Of a DNA stretch of 64,000 nucleotides, positions 12,191 to 22,640 are shown one piece after another. The translations under genes and the position numbers were made by a program. The DNA is from Prosopis cineraria. Lineage: Eukaryota; Streptophyta; Magnoliopsida; Fabales; Fabaceae. The stretch's first letter is position 1. The number at the start of each line of letters is the position of its first letter. The notes beneath the pieces were generated by a model, which was given only the letters and a program-made list of their open reading frames with translations, had not been told where the DNA came from and did no database searches. Where the stretch lies: NCBI RefSeq assembly GCF_029017545.1, contig NW_026555333.1, forward strand, positions 40,390,277 to 40,454,276, given 5' to 3'.

Positions 12191-12571
12191 CATTACCACT
12201 ATTTTCAATTATATTTATCATTCAAAATCAATTCACTGAACAACTTGTGGCATCTCATATCAGAGAAAACTTATTTATTTTATTCATAGATGCAGGTTCC
12301 ATATATACAGATTACAAGATAAAATCTATACAGGAAATACAATCAAATAAAATATTAACTCCCATGATCCCATCTAATCATATCCCTATATTTAAGGAAT
12401 AAATTTCTCTAATAAAATACATTAAATATTAATTTGACTATTCTCACACACCCTTTAACATTTTTGTAGCTCTCTGTTTTGTAGATGAAAGTGAAAGTTA
12501 GTAGTAATTTATGGTATACCATAAACAGATGAGCTGAATAAAGCATTACTTTAAAGAATATATGAATATAC

Positions 12572-12955
12572 CTGTGGAACTTCTTTAGCATGTGAGCTTT
12601 GGAGTGATCTTGTTGGGTCCAAATGAGATTTTGATGCAAAACTCTCTTCAACACTCTGAAAGAAATTTAACTTTATTAAGTCATACATGTAGTAGGAATT
12701 GAATCTTGAATCTACTGGCAGAGATGGTGTTACATTTTTCTTTGGTATGTTTGTCTCATGATCACCAGTTTGATCTTTGGACTCTTTAATATTCTGTATA
12801 AAAGGGGAAATTAAATAAGTTACTGTCTTTGGCATCATCATGTGGAAATGCCTTAGGCAGAGAACCATAGAGTGACTTTGTTGGTTTTGAATTAGTCAAT
12901 GAGGTAATTATACCTTGGCATTATCTGGTGTAGAACCTTCATACCTTTCAACACC
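12572..12955 (-). pseudogene. Three open cassette exons (14, 20 and 28 codons)
   Basis: On the minus strand 12,955-12,914 (42 bases) reads GVERYEGSTPDNAK between ctatgcag... and gtataa. 12,793-12,734 (60 bases) reads NIKESKDQTGDHETNIPKKN between atacag and gtaaca. 12,655-12,572 (84 bases) reads SVEESFASKSHLDPT and on to KEVPQ between tttcag and gtatat. All three are open with canonical borders. The 14-codon exon has a nearly identical counterpart at 58,761-58,802 and the 20-codon exon one at 58,574-58,633. Preservation of length and phase across copies is the best evidence that these are real exons. Confidence 0.65.
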
Positions 12956-13429
12956 CTGCATAGCAAGAAAAATATGTAAATCACATGAGCTTTACACTTT
13001 TTTTATTTTCCTTTCAAGAATTTCTTTCTTGGAAACTTTGATTTTCGTATATATGACACTATATCAAAGTGAAAAAGGATAATACAAAGTGATCTATGAC
13101 ACTATATATCTAAATAACATGAGCTACCCAAAACAATACTTTTATTTTAAGAGGAATTTCATTATTTGTGATAAGCAATATCAGTTTTTACAAGTGATTG
13201 TTACATGTCGTCATGCAAATCTTGAGTAATTAGCTAATATTCCATTCACCATCTCATTATAAAAAATTAATTAATTGATATATAGATAGAATCGAAAAGG
13301 ATTTTGTTAAGAATATATGCATTCATTAGCAGCCGATCATATATGGAATTGAATTTAGGATTTGTTAAAGAAGTTGACGATGTTGTAAAGGTAAAAGTAT
13401 AAGGTCTAAAACCATAGGTTGACCAATAC

Positions 13430-13558
13430 CTGTGGAAGTGGTTTGGGTGGAGAAACTAATGAGCCTTGGAGTGAGGTTGTTGGGTCTAGATAAGTTTCTT
13501 GTGCAACTACTGTAGCATTTTTGGGTGCAGAACTTTCTTCCACAATACCTTCAATTCT
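13430..13558 (-). pseudogene. 43-codon cassette exon, open
   Basis: Bounded by tgtacag and gtattg, exactly 129 bases with no stop. It reads RIEGIVEESSAPKNATVV and later LDPTTSLQGSLVSPPK. A homologous exon at about 59,330-59,457 is also open (RAESSVAESSGSEKTT). The composition (S, T, P, E) suggests a disordered linker. Confidence 0.65.
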
Positions 13559-13636
13559 CTGTACAACGACAAAAGATGTGAAACTTTGTATTCATATATA
13601 TAAAGTAATTGAATTTATTGGCAGAGCTATTATTAC

Positions 13637-14007
13637 CTTTTTCTCTGCCATGCTAGTGCCATCATTAGAACTCTGTTCTTTAAACTCTTCAACACTCTAT
13701 AGGAAATAGAAAATTAATTAAGAGTTGTTTATAGCATCGTGTGTTAAGCTTTATTTGAATATAAAGTAACTGAACCATTAGTAGAGCTGCCATTTCCTTT
13801 TGTTCTGCCAAGTTTGAGTCATTATCAGAACTTTTTTTTTTAGACTCTTCAACGCTCTAGAGGAAAGAGAAAATTAATAAGGTGTTGTTTATAGCTGTAA
13901 GTGCTAAACTTTACTTGAGTGAAAAGCAATTGAAACAGAGTTGCTATTACCTTTTGCTCTATTATATCATCATCAGCACTACATTGTTCTTTAGGCTCTT
14001 CAACACT
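13637..14007 (-). pseudogene. Three tandem 20-codon cassette exons
   Basis: Three direct repeats of about 155 bp. Each carries a 57-60 base exon plus an intron whose aatagaaaattaat-like stretch is nearly constant. Minus-strand products are SVEEPKEQCSADDDIIEQK (13,951 onward), SVEESKKKSSDNDSNLAEQK (13,856-13,797) and SVEEFKEQSSNDGTSMAEKK (13,696-13,637). The last has normal splice signals. The middle one has lost its donor (AAAAG|ga instead of gt). The first appears to have lost its acceptor (cctacaa instead of an ag end). This is exon multiplication by local tandem duplication, followed by decay. Confidence 0.7.
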
Positions 14008-14134
14008 TTGTAGGAAAGAGAAAATTAATAAGGTGTTGTTTTTAGATAAAGCATCAAGTAATTAAGATTCACTTGAGTTCCCTAGAGAGTTACATTAGCT
14101 ATAAATTCTCTATACTGTATACACACAGATATAC

Positions 14135-14256
14135 CTGTGTCAAGTTTGGTGACGCAACAGGGGTCAATTCTTGCTCACTGTCCTCAACATCCATTCACAT
14201 TGTTCTCAACAACTCCATATACTGTCCCCAATTTGAACCTTCGTAATCTATATGAT
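14135..14256 (-). pseudogene. Leader exon of the cassette gene
   Basis: Ends ACACAG|gtatat. Reading downstream of 14,256 gives DYEGSNWGQYMELLRTM, then a TGA, then MDVEDSEQELTPVASP. The counterpart at about 59,700-59,840 has an ATG (MNNKDYVEFKYQWL...), which is ATA here, so the start appears to be lost. Alternatively, an AG at the same place in both copies (atatag here, aataaag there) could be a splice acceptor. In that case this would be an internal exon joined to an upstream transcript such as the CNL. Confidence 0.5.
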
Positions 14257-14963
14257 TTATAAAGACATATTATATTAATTAGCAATCGTATCAACAGCAA
14301 TTCCTCCCAAACACACACACATTATTAATTATGTAGTTTAAGTATTGAAATAATAAAAAATACAACTTAACACACGTTTCTCAAATAAAATTTTTGTGGA
14401 CTGAGATCACATAGTTCAACTATTTTCATGTGGCTATCATCAAAACAAATTTATTTTTATTGATAATTAATGTTTGATGTGCTTTAATAATGAAAATATA
14501 TTCATACAAGCTATGATAATTAATTAGTAGTTACTGGTAATTACAAAACCTGAATTACATGCTCTAACAATTGAGACTTCAATTTTAGAAATTAGGACAA
14601 AAAACCATACACAACAAAGTGATGAGATAATACAAGAACTTTTATATGTGGTCAAGTTGCAACTAGTAAAAGTGATATGCTGTTTCCATATGCTATTTTT
14701 TGGAATTTTTTTTCACTACGTGCGTCCTTACTGCATGATAAATGATATACAAAATATATTTTATTTCAAATAATTTTTCTTCTAAAAATTTTAGAACTTG
14801 AATTAAAAAAATTATCATGTCCATAATCCATAGTAAAAGATACAGATATAGATCCCAACTTGTTGATACCAAAAATTTCTTTTTTAAAAAAAATCATGAT
14901 AATTGTATTAAAAAAACATTTCTTGTATTCAAGCACAAGTGAAAAAAGAAAAATATAAAAACT
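14257..14963. other. Spacer between CNL A and cassette gene
   Basis: No exon was seen. Parts (for example ttcaactattttcatgtg near 14,417) match 44,980 and 55,330, confirming that this spacer belongs to the duplicated unit. Confidence 0.5.
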
Positions 14964-15543
14964 GGATCCAGAGAGAAGTGTTTTCCCTCAGCATCTCAAT
15001 CTCAACCCTTCAATAAATATCCAATGTTCCATATTTTGACACATCATCCCACTTAGAAATAATTTTATTTTAAAAAAACAATTCCTTTATTAAATTGATT
15101 TCTATTTAATTTTCTATTTTCAAAACTTATTCTAAAAAATTATCCTGTAAATTTTTACAAAGTGACTTGTTTAATAAAAATCTATTTAAAAAAATCTACA
15201 AAATAAGTCAGACTATAAGCAAGTACAATGTAACTTATTCAAACTCTGACATGATTTATTTAATGAAAATCTGTTTAAAAAAATTTGAAAAGTAAGTTAG
15301 GATATAAGCAAGTATTTATCATCTATCTTATTCAAATTATGGCATAATCTATTTAATAAAAAATTACTTTAAAAAAGCTAACGAGAAACTTTTTAGAACA
15401 ACTTGAAAGAATTATTTTTAAAATAAAATTATTTTTACATGGGCTAATATGAAAAAGTATGAGACATTGGATATTTATTAAAGGGCTGAGATTGAGACAT
15501 TGAGGGACGTTGAGGGAAAATGCTTCTAAGAGAATCTGGATCC
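14964..15543. mobile_element. Mutator-like MITE with 9-bp target duplication
   Basis: A 580-bp element that starts and ends with ggatcc and has long terminal inverted repeats of more than 100 bp with mismatches. The left arm ggatccagagagaag...ttttccctca pairs with the right end tgagggaaaatgcttctaagagaatctggatcc read in reverse. Identical ataaaaact (9 bp) flanks both sides at 14,955-14,963 and 15,544-15,552. A 9-bp duplication with long TIRs is the mark of the Mutator superfamily. There is no coding capacity. Confidence 0.8.
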
Positions 15544-15929
15544 ATAAAAACTAAGCTAACTATTATATAAAGGACAAAAAAAAAATCACTAAACTAACAA
15601 CCCTATATTTCTTTACCATGGGTCTTGGAATACTCCTCATTTATGTTTATCATAAATCGCCAAATCCTTTGTCTCATATTAGTTTTTTTTAATAAAATGA
15701 CCAAGATATATTTTTGAAATTAGAAAAATACATATATAAATTTAAAATATAATTAAATATATATACTTTTCTTATATATGTGTGTGTATATGTACATATC
15801 ATTGAAACACATTAAGATAAAAACTTGATATTGATGATGGAATGGAGGCAATAATCATAATGATAAGAAATATATATATATATATATATATAACTGTCAC
15901 ACAAGCACAAATAATACTGAGTACTTGGA
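15544..15929. other. 3' flank of CNL A with (TA)n tract
   Basis: Contains a (TA)n run at about 15,868-15,892. The LRR frame on the minus strand reads through this tract, giving an artificial YIYIYI tail before it stops at 15,812. The true end of the LRR coding part is probably near 15,930. Confidence 0.55.
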
Positions 15930-16852
15930 TCATTTTCTAATATTTGCAGTAAATCCAGAGGAGCTATGGTGGGAGTAAAAGCATTAGAGACTTGGGAACA
16001 CTGATCTACAACAAGGTATTTCACTCTTTGGAGATTATGAATGTCAAGGTTGTGTGCGGTGAGTTTTGGCAGTTGAAAAAGTATTGCAACCTTCAAGTTG
16101 GGAATGAGAGTTTCTTTTATAGGCATTGTCTTTGCTTCTTCATCTCCCAGTACTCTCTCTAGCTCTGATGCTTTTGCTATCAACATTCCCCTTAGTTTGG
16201 GAAGCATACCACATGCTACGATAGGGAATCCACATTTCAATTTATGATAATCTTGGATGAAGATTTTGGTGAGACTTGGGAAGATAGCAAGCTGTCGAGG
16301 GTTTAATACATTTTGATTTTCTTTGAGGATTGCCTCCAATTCCTTACAGGAATATATGCTAATGTCTTCCAAATGTGGGAGCACATGACATGTAGAGACA
16401 GGGAATACACATTTCAACTTATCACAATTTTCAATTTTAATTGTGGTGAGATTTGGAAAGACAACAGGTTGGTGGGAATTTAGCACATTTTGATTTTCTT
16501 CTTCTTCATCATGTCCAATTATTTCTTCCAATTCCTTACATCCCCGAATATGAAGAATTCTCAATTGTGGCAGGCTTCTTGAGATGGATGCAGGGAATAT
16601 AATTCTCAAATTGTCACAATTCCAAATACATAAATAATCAAGATGTTGAAGGAGTAAGAAATTTTTGGGACCCCTCCATATATCCCTCAACTCTGGTAGA
16701 TCCCCCAATTCAAGCTATTGTAAGCTTGAGTTCACTTGTTGTACATTGTTAGGAATCTCATCCGCATCGAAAATAACTTTTACTTCAGTATCAAGCACAT
16801 AAAGTAATTGTAATGTTTGTAGTGAGGACACAGCTAACTTCAACAGTTCCTA
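15930..16852 (-). pseudogene. CNL A: C-terminal LRR exon
   Basis: Begins after ttgtatttgtag and reads ELLKLAVSSLQTLQLLYVL. A TAG then stands where the paralogue at 60.77 kb has TGG (SSLQ stop LELGDLPEL here, SSLQWLQL there). After that it is open for more than 250 codons with repeated C.NLR.IFP / SLPQLR.L.I..C.ELE units. These units are typical of the C-terminal LRRs of the RPS2/At4g27190 group. The end is uncertain: the frame continues into a (TA)n tract, so either it stops there or splices near 15,930. Confidence 0.75.
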
Positions 16853-17306
16853 CAAATACAAAAGAATATGAACCCATAAGCTATATAATAATGTTGAACA
16901 ACAATCAGCATAATTAATTATATATGCTCCACAACTATATAAAAGCAAGAAAGTACATAAGTATGCCATGTTGTCCTCTCTGCCACGTGTACTTTACCAA
17001 TCACCCTCTTCTTCATTTCTGATTGTGGGTACTTTGAAATCTAATTAACATCAACATCCATAAATTAAATTCATTTCATTTAAGAGTCCAAATGGAAACT
17101 TTAATTAGAAATTAATATGTTCTCCTTTATTACACGCACTATTGATGTTCTAATAGATTAAACATAGAGGACATGAATTTTTCTTCATTAAACTGCAGCA
17201 AACATTAAATTATATTCATAAACCAACAGATGTTGAACCATTTTTGAATATTTGAAATAATCATGTATAATTAAAAAAATAATACAATAAAATAAAATGA
17301 ACAATA
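16853..17306 (-). other. CNL A: LRR intron
   Basis: An AT-rich intron between LRR exons with an acceptor at 16,853. The paralogue keeps a donor (GCATTAGAG|gtacaa near 61,400). Here the same place reads GCATCAGAG|ttaaga, so the GT appears to be lost. That would block normal splicing. Confidence 0.55.
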
Positions 17307-17999
17307 TTATATTAGAAGACATCTTAACTCTGATGCTATTTGATCATGCATTTGACTTAATCCGTATCCAACAATCCAATGATTCATGGACATAGAATTT
17401 AATTGATGGCAATTATTCAACCATATATATGTCAAAGATGGGCATGTTGATTGATAATTTTTTGGACAAATGCTAATGATACTTGACAAGGCTCGTAGAG
17501 TTAGGTTTCTCAAAGACGAAAAATGGATGATTTGGAATTCATTTGGATTTGGATCTTCATAAATGGATGGGCCAAACACACTCTTCAGTTTAGGAGCATT
17601 ACTTATTTTTAAATGTTCCAATTTTGTAAGGCTTTGAGCACAAGAGACGGGCATTAACTATTCTAGTTGAGGGCACCCATTTATGGTTAGTCTTTTCAAA
17701 TTTGGGAATGCAGATCTATAGCTCCTTTAATGTCTACTATCATATGCAACTATCTCCTCCCCTTCTTCTGCTATTGTATGCTTAAGTGAATCACAACTTT
17801 CTATCTCTAGTACCTCTAATTTTGCAAAAAGGCTTAAAGGAAGCTGAACATGGCACAAGGACTTCAAATGCTTCATCATTTTTATAGTTAGATGAGTCAA
17901 TTTGGAGATAACTCCAACTTCACGCAAATGATTTGCAGGGTGTATCATGTACTCTATCTCCTCTGAGAAAAGGACTGAAAGTTTAGCCAAAGCATCCAT
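17307..17999 (-). pseudogene. CNL A: middle LRR block with two stops
   Basis: MDALAKLSVLFSEEIEYM opens the block and LRRs follow (LTHLTIKMMKHLKSLCHV, LEVLEIESCDSLKH). In-frame stops follow DSRH (17,727-17,729) and CPQLE (about 17,655). Reading then continues in the same frame: LTKLEHLKISNAPKLKSVFG and on to the exon end. Both stops are point changes, not frameshifts, since the frames on either side agree. Confidence 0.75.
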
Positions 18000-18000
18000 A

Positions 18001-18022
18001 TCCCCTCCTATTCCCCTCCTAT
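18001..18022. repeat. 11-bp tandem duplication inside CNL A
   Basis: tcccctcctat occurs twice in a row. The paralogue at about 62,070 has the unit once (reading DVFQATGGHRDAL). In A the extra 11 bases shift the frame and create a stop just after TIGGE, ending the NB-ARC frame at 18,008. Confidence 0.9.
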
Positions 18023-19642
18023 TGTTTGAAACACATCAGGGAATATATATTTACAACTTGTGATTCTCCCTATGGAAAGAACCTCTACTCTTTGCATCAT
18101 ATCCTTAATTGTTTCATTTGATATGCAAGTTTCAAAATCATTAACATGTAAACTTCTTGTAATAGGAAACTCTTGTTGATTAAAAGTATTGCTTCCAAAA
18201 TCTATGCAATAAATATCTAATATTGGTGAAAATTTATTAATGAAATCACCAATATTCTTACCTTGGTCTAGCCAAACTCCTTTATTTTCACAAAAATACA
18301 ATACTTCCAATTGGGAGCACGTTCCTATCACTTCATAAGGATTCTTTTGAATTTTACATCTCCAAGTATCGAATAATCTCATATTCTCCTGTTCTACAAT
18401 GCATTTGGGCAATTCATTGAAAGCACAATTCCATAATGTAAGAGACTCGAGTCTATTGAGGCTTTCAATGAAAGAGATGTCTTCTAACAACCAATTGTCC
18501 AAGAATAGGCAACCAAGATTATTTATCAAATAGATTGACTTTGAGAATTGTAGGATTTTTGTTTTTTTACTCCATGAGAGTATTTTACATTCAAGAACCA
18601 AAACTTGAAGCTTCTCCATATGTTTGACAAAAACATTTGTTAGATCAATATCATAGTTTTCTTTTATGCGTATACAAAGAAGCTCGAGTTTAGGGCAATC
18701 CAACTTTTGAGAAAATGACTCCGTATCATTAAGCCATAAATATCTTACAATATCATCCTTCAATGCTTTTTGCCTTTTGTTTTTCCTAATAATCAATCTA
18801 ACCTCCTTCTTTGAAATCCATAGGGCTACATCACGAACCAAATCATGCATTTTGACATGACTATTTCCATCATCAACTTTTACCAACAAACAAGAATCTA
18901 TAAGCCTAGTTTTGACCCTAATGGTCAGATTTCTTACCCTTTGATAAGAGTCAACTTCTTCCAATACAAGACCAAGCCCTACTCCAAACACGATTAATTT
19001 CTCAATTGGAATTTCATAATTTTCAGGGAATACAGAGCACAACAAGAAGATTGACTTGGCTATTTCATCTTCTATATTTTCATAACTTAACCGAAGACAT
19101 GAGTAAGGATTTCTTAATCCTTTTTCAATATCCACTAGGCTTGAATCTTTTAGTGTTCTCAATGCTTCCTCCCACTCATTTGGAGATTTTCCTTTCAAAG
19201 TGCTAGCTACAGCAGCAATAACAACAGGTAAACCACCACATTCTTTTGTAATTTCTTGTGCCAATGATCTCTTCAAGGGACTAGTAGTATCATCATCAAA
19301 TGTCCTTGAATACTTCTGAAAGAGCTCCCATACGTCAGCCTCATTTAAATCCTTTAACTGAATTGTTTTTTTACAATCCATTAATCTGCATACTTGAAGT
19401 TTTCGTGTAGTTATAAGCACAATGCATTGACCTTTTTTATTTTCTACAAGTGGAATCCCAATGGCCTCAAAATCAAGCTTCTCCCATACATTATCTAGAA
19501 TAATCAAGAACCTTTCCCCAGTTCCCAATCTCATGGATAATCGTTTGGCCCTCTTTGGTTCTTCTTGCTCTTTCAATTCAAAATTATCAAGTTGGCTTGC
19601 TATATTTTCTTGAATTTTTTTTACTTCAATGGTATTAGACAC
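18008..19642 (-). pseudogene. CNL A: open NB-ARC to LRR segment (544 codons)
   Basis: The longest open frame in the window. Approximate residue positions are kinase-2 FLIILDNVWE (45-54), RNBS-B CIVLITTRK (73-81), RNBS-C ELFQKYS (about 105), GLPL CGGLPVVIA (135-143), RNBS-D SIFLLCSVFPENYEIP (193-208), MHD KMHDLVRDVALWI (263-275), then LRRs from about residue 300. MHDLV and the RNBS-D form identify the non-TIR class. It lacks the P-loop, which lies upstream beyond a stop at 19,670. As it stands it could at most make an N-terminally truncated product from an internal ATG. Confidence 0.85.
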
Positions 19643-19669
19643 AACAACAAAGATAACTTTTTTGAAAAA

Positions 19670-20261
19670 CTATTCTGCTTCTTTACCTTCTTCTTTCACC
19701 AAGGTAGTTTTCCCATATCCACCTATGCCATACAATCCAATCATACTAACCTAGTTATCCTTCAATGCTTTTATAAGTTCATCATAAGCCACCTGCCTAC
19801 TCTCAAAGCATATGAAACCTTCAGATGAAAAGTAGTTCATGCCCACAAGTGTGGCAAGTCGAGAAAACTCGGGGAATTCAATTTTGTAATGCTCTATAAT
19901 TTCATTGATCTTTTCTTCAAGCTGCTTTGCTATACAATAATGCCTAATCAAGTTAGGGCAGTGCTTAAAACAAGATGTCTTATTTTTTGTTCACTATTTT
20001 TTCTTGCAGCTCCGACACTTTTGCCATTAGAGAGTCAGCTTCGTATAACCATTTCTCAACATCACTAACAACCTTCTCTGTTTTCTCCTTCGCATGTTTA
20101 GCATGATCAAGAGCACGTCCTATTTTGGATTGCAAATTTTGGTTTTTTGTTTCAAGCTCTTTAACAAACTTGTTGAAGCGGAAAGAATAAGAAGCTTCAT
20201 GTATTGCTACATGCACTGAATTGATCAAAATCTCGGTTACAAAAGAGATAGCAATGTCCAT
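19670..20261 (-). pseudogene. CNL A: CC domain and P-loop, interrupted
   Basis: The start MDIAISFVTEILINSVH is followed by a coiled coil (FNKFVKELETKNQNLQSKI; VSDVEKWLYEADSLMAKV). The frame breaks at an A-run (minus strand) near 19,985. In the next frame come LIRHYCIAKQLEEKINEII and FSRLATLVGMNYFSSEGF, then a TAG at 19,751-19,753, the P-loop, and a second TAG at 19,670-19,672. The spacing of the RLATLVG segment before the P-loop is typical of the family. Confidence 0.85.
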
Positions 20262-22151
20262 TTCTCTCTGAAAGCTGAATGAAGCCCACAGTATATGAGA
20301 TAATCATAATTTTAAAAGTCCATGAGAATAAATGTTTGGTGTTTGACTTAATTAGACATGTTGAATTGTATAGAGAAAATTTTGTTGCTAGTCATGACAT
20401 GTGTTTTCAATAAAAAAATGTCAAACTCCTCTCTTGATTATAAGAGAACTAATTATCTTTAGTGAGTATCGGTACAACTTTCTTGTACAATAGAAAACCT
20501 TTTGCTTTCTAAAGTCACATTGAAAACATTATTTCTTAATTTAAAAGCGTAAATGTTTTAAAAGGCATCAATAGTTTATCCACATAATTTGGACAAAGAA
20601 TTTCAATTGTACGTTAAGATCTCTAGCTAACAGTCAGGAATTATTGAGTCTTCAAATTTTTTAAAGAATTACATAAAGACTTATAATTTTAATTTATATC
20701 AAAAGAGAAAATGTAAAAAAAAGGCACAAAAACTTTAATAATATATTTCAAAACATCAAAATCAAACATATAATAACAATTGTTGATATAACGAAGATAG
20801 TATTCTCCAATCATGTTGCAATACATGTATGAGTATTAGGTATAAGAAGATATATACAACAAATTTCAAAATTTTAAGATATAGATACAAAGATATACTT
20901 GTATAATCAGGTATATGAAATTAGCATAACAATTAATTAAATAAATAAAAACTAACTTTTGCACATGGAGAAACAAATTAGAACTAATGACATACGTTAT
21001 AAAATTAGAAAGTTGTATTATGAAATATAATACGTACAAAATATCATATGGTACATTATGAAAAATATTTTTTTTTTTGGAAAGTGCCTATGCAACATAG
21101 GTATTCTCACATTCACTATAAAAAATAATATGCTATTTGAAATCTATATTTAATCAATTTAATAATATTGTAAATGATACATTTCCATGTTTACCATATA
21201 TTTAAATAATAATATTCTATATTTAACCTATATTGATTTATTCAATATAAATGTTATCTTTTTATATTTATCCTTACTTGATAGGGTGTTTCATTTTAAA
21301 AAAAAATAAAATAATTTATTTATTAAGGACATTTTTGAAAAAAATATTAATTGCAACTTGAAACATATACTAAAAATGTGTTACATTTTTTAACATTTAA
21401 CTCTTCAAAGGGAGGGAGTAATAATTATTTCCTAGAATATTTTATTCAAGGAGATAAGTTTTAAATATATATGTATATATACATTGATTGATAATGGCAA
21501 ATATGAAAATTTTATTATGAAATAAATAGAAGAAAGTTTAAATATCTCGTATACATATAAATTTTAGTTGGAAATCACTAGAAGAGACGTATCGATAACT
21601 CATCTTTCAACAATTTTCTATAATAAAATTGTTATTAAGTTAATCTTTTGAGTTTTGAGACTTAAGTGCATTCTTACATCATTAAAAAAAATCCTATACA
21701 ACAACATTTAGTCAACTAACATATCTATATATAGAGCCTCCTTAGATATTATAACCTTAAGCCAAAATTACTAATTATAGGGTGAAAAAAAAATGAAAAA
21801 TAAGAAAATATCAATCAAATTAAGAATTCACCAACATTAAGTACTATTGATCATTAAATGAATTATGAAAAAATAATAAAAAAATATAAAAGTAATGTTG
21901 ACCCTCTGCCATCTATATGTATATATATATTTCAAATCCTTTAGAGTTTAAAATGTGCCAAATGTCAGGTGAAAAAGTTCTTTTGATTGTTCAAAATTAT
22001 ATATGTAATTATATAAGAATGACTGTAAACACAAAAAAAATAAAAAAATAAAAAAGAATGACTATGAAACACTATTGAAACAAGAAACATGGATAAAAGC
22101 ACAAATATCCAACAAAAAGTTGATTAAAAGAAAAAAGCATGTATACTAAAT
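20262..22151. other. 5' flank of CNL A
   Basis: The first bases upstream of the ATG read gcttcattcagctttcag|agagaa on the minus strand, a good acceptor, so the ATG exon probably follows a 5'-UTR intron. The flank matches 35,240-36,000 in part (for example gctttctaaa(g/a)tcacat). A half Stowaway-like remnant ends at about 21,419 with gggagggag followed by ta. No other gene is seen. Confidence 0.5.
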
Positions 22152-22479
22152 CACTACTAGAAAAATGGAATTTAGTGAGGGACGAATCCCTCACTAAATG
22201 TCATTTTTCGTAGTTAAATTGTATTTTAGTTAGGAATTTTGTCCCTCACTAAATTCATAGCTAAAAAAGGGCTCGCTAAATTTAGTAAGGAATTGTATTT
22301 CCCTCACTAATTAGTGAGAGATTTAGTGAGAGATTTAATCCCTTGCTAAAATTAGTTAGGGACTAAATCCCTCGCTAATTCCTCTCTAATACTATTTAAA
22401 ATTTAATAACTTTAGCGAGGAATTAGTCTCTCACTAATCCCTCGCTAAATATGCTTATATTTAAAAATAACTATACCAC

Positions 22480-22640
22480 ATCACCCGCCATGTGTGATGT
22501 CAACTAGTGACATGTCATCAACAATCTCATGCTTTTGTCAACCACCATGTCACCTACCATCTCGCGCCCTATCACCCACCACATGTGCGACAACTCATGA
22601 CACGTCATTGTCCACCTTGCGTCATGTCACTTGCTCCTTA
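22480..22640. repeat. Degenerate CATGTCA-rich tract inside the CACTA element
   Basis: Repeated catgtcac/ccaccatgtc words make this the least AT-rich part of the element. The plus-strand frames across it are rich in C, H and P and look like chance frames. Confidence 0.5.

Larger units (their letters stand above)
9501..14256 (-). pseudogene. Cassette-exon gene of unknown function, broken
   Basis: A minus-strand gene-like region just downstream of CNL pseudogene A. It is made of at least twelve short exon-like segments, nearly all a multiple of three bases long and flanked by AG and GT. In order they are a leader exon (14,256-14,135), three tandem 20-codon cassettes (13,951-13,637), a 43-codon exon (13,558-13,430), a 14-codon exon (12,955-12,914), another 20-codon cassette (12,793-12,734), a 28-codon exon (12,655-12,572), further exons to 11,598, and a large helical/coiled-coil exon (11,320-10,484). 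A shorter second copy follows. Products would be acidic, lysine- and glutamine-rich linker repeats in front of a coiled coil. Stops, lost splice sites and frameshifts in several exons show that it is a pseudogene or badly damaged. A decayed paralogue lies at 56,500-59,830. Function unknown. Confidence 0.6.
15930..20261 (-). pseudogene. CNL resistance-gene pseudogene A (RPS2/At4g27190 type)
   Basis: A CC-NB-ARC-LRR gene on the minus strand. Members of this family are intracellular immune receptors: the NB-ARC binds ADP/ATP and the LRR confers specificity. The start is ATG at 20,261, shortly after a plausible acceptor (gctttcag). Domains in order are CC (20,261-19,755), P-loop GIGGYGKTTL (19,729-19,701, with Y where V is usual), kinase-2 FLIILDNVW, RNBS-B, GLPL (CGGLPVVIAAVA), RNBS-D (FLLCSVFPENY), MHD (VKMHDLV), then LRRs in at least three blocks. 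Disabling changes seen are a frameshift in a T-run at 19,983-19,988, TAG at 19,751-19,753, TAG at 19,670-19,672, an 11-bp tandem duplication at 18,001-18,022, two stops at about 17,727 and 17,654, a probable lost splice donor near 17,330, and a TAG near 16,713. It cannot encode a full receptor. Confidence 0.9.

Noticed and set aside
12409..12654. An 81-codon minus-strand gene
   Set aside because: It is a shadow frame running across a conserved cassette exon (12,572-12,655) and its intron.
15812..15929. The YIYIYI tail as part of the LRR protein
   Set aside because: It is translation of a (TA)n microsatellite. The paralogue has a (CA)n tract instead.
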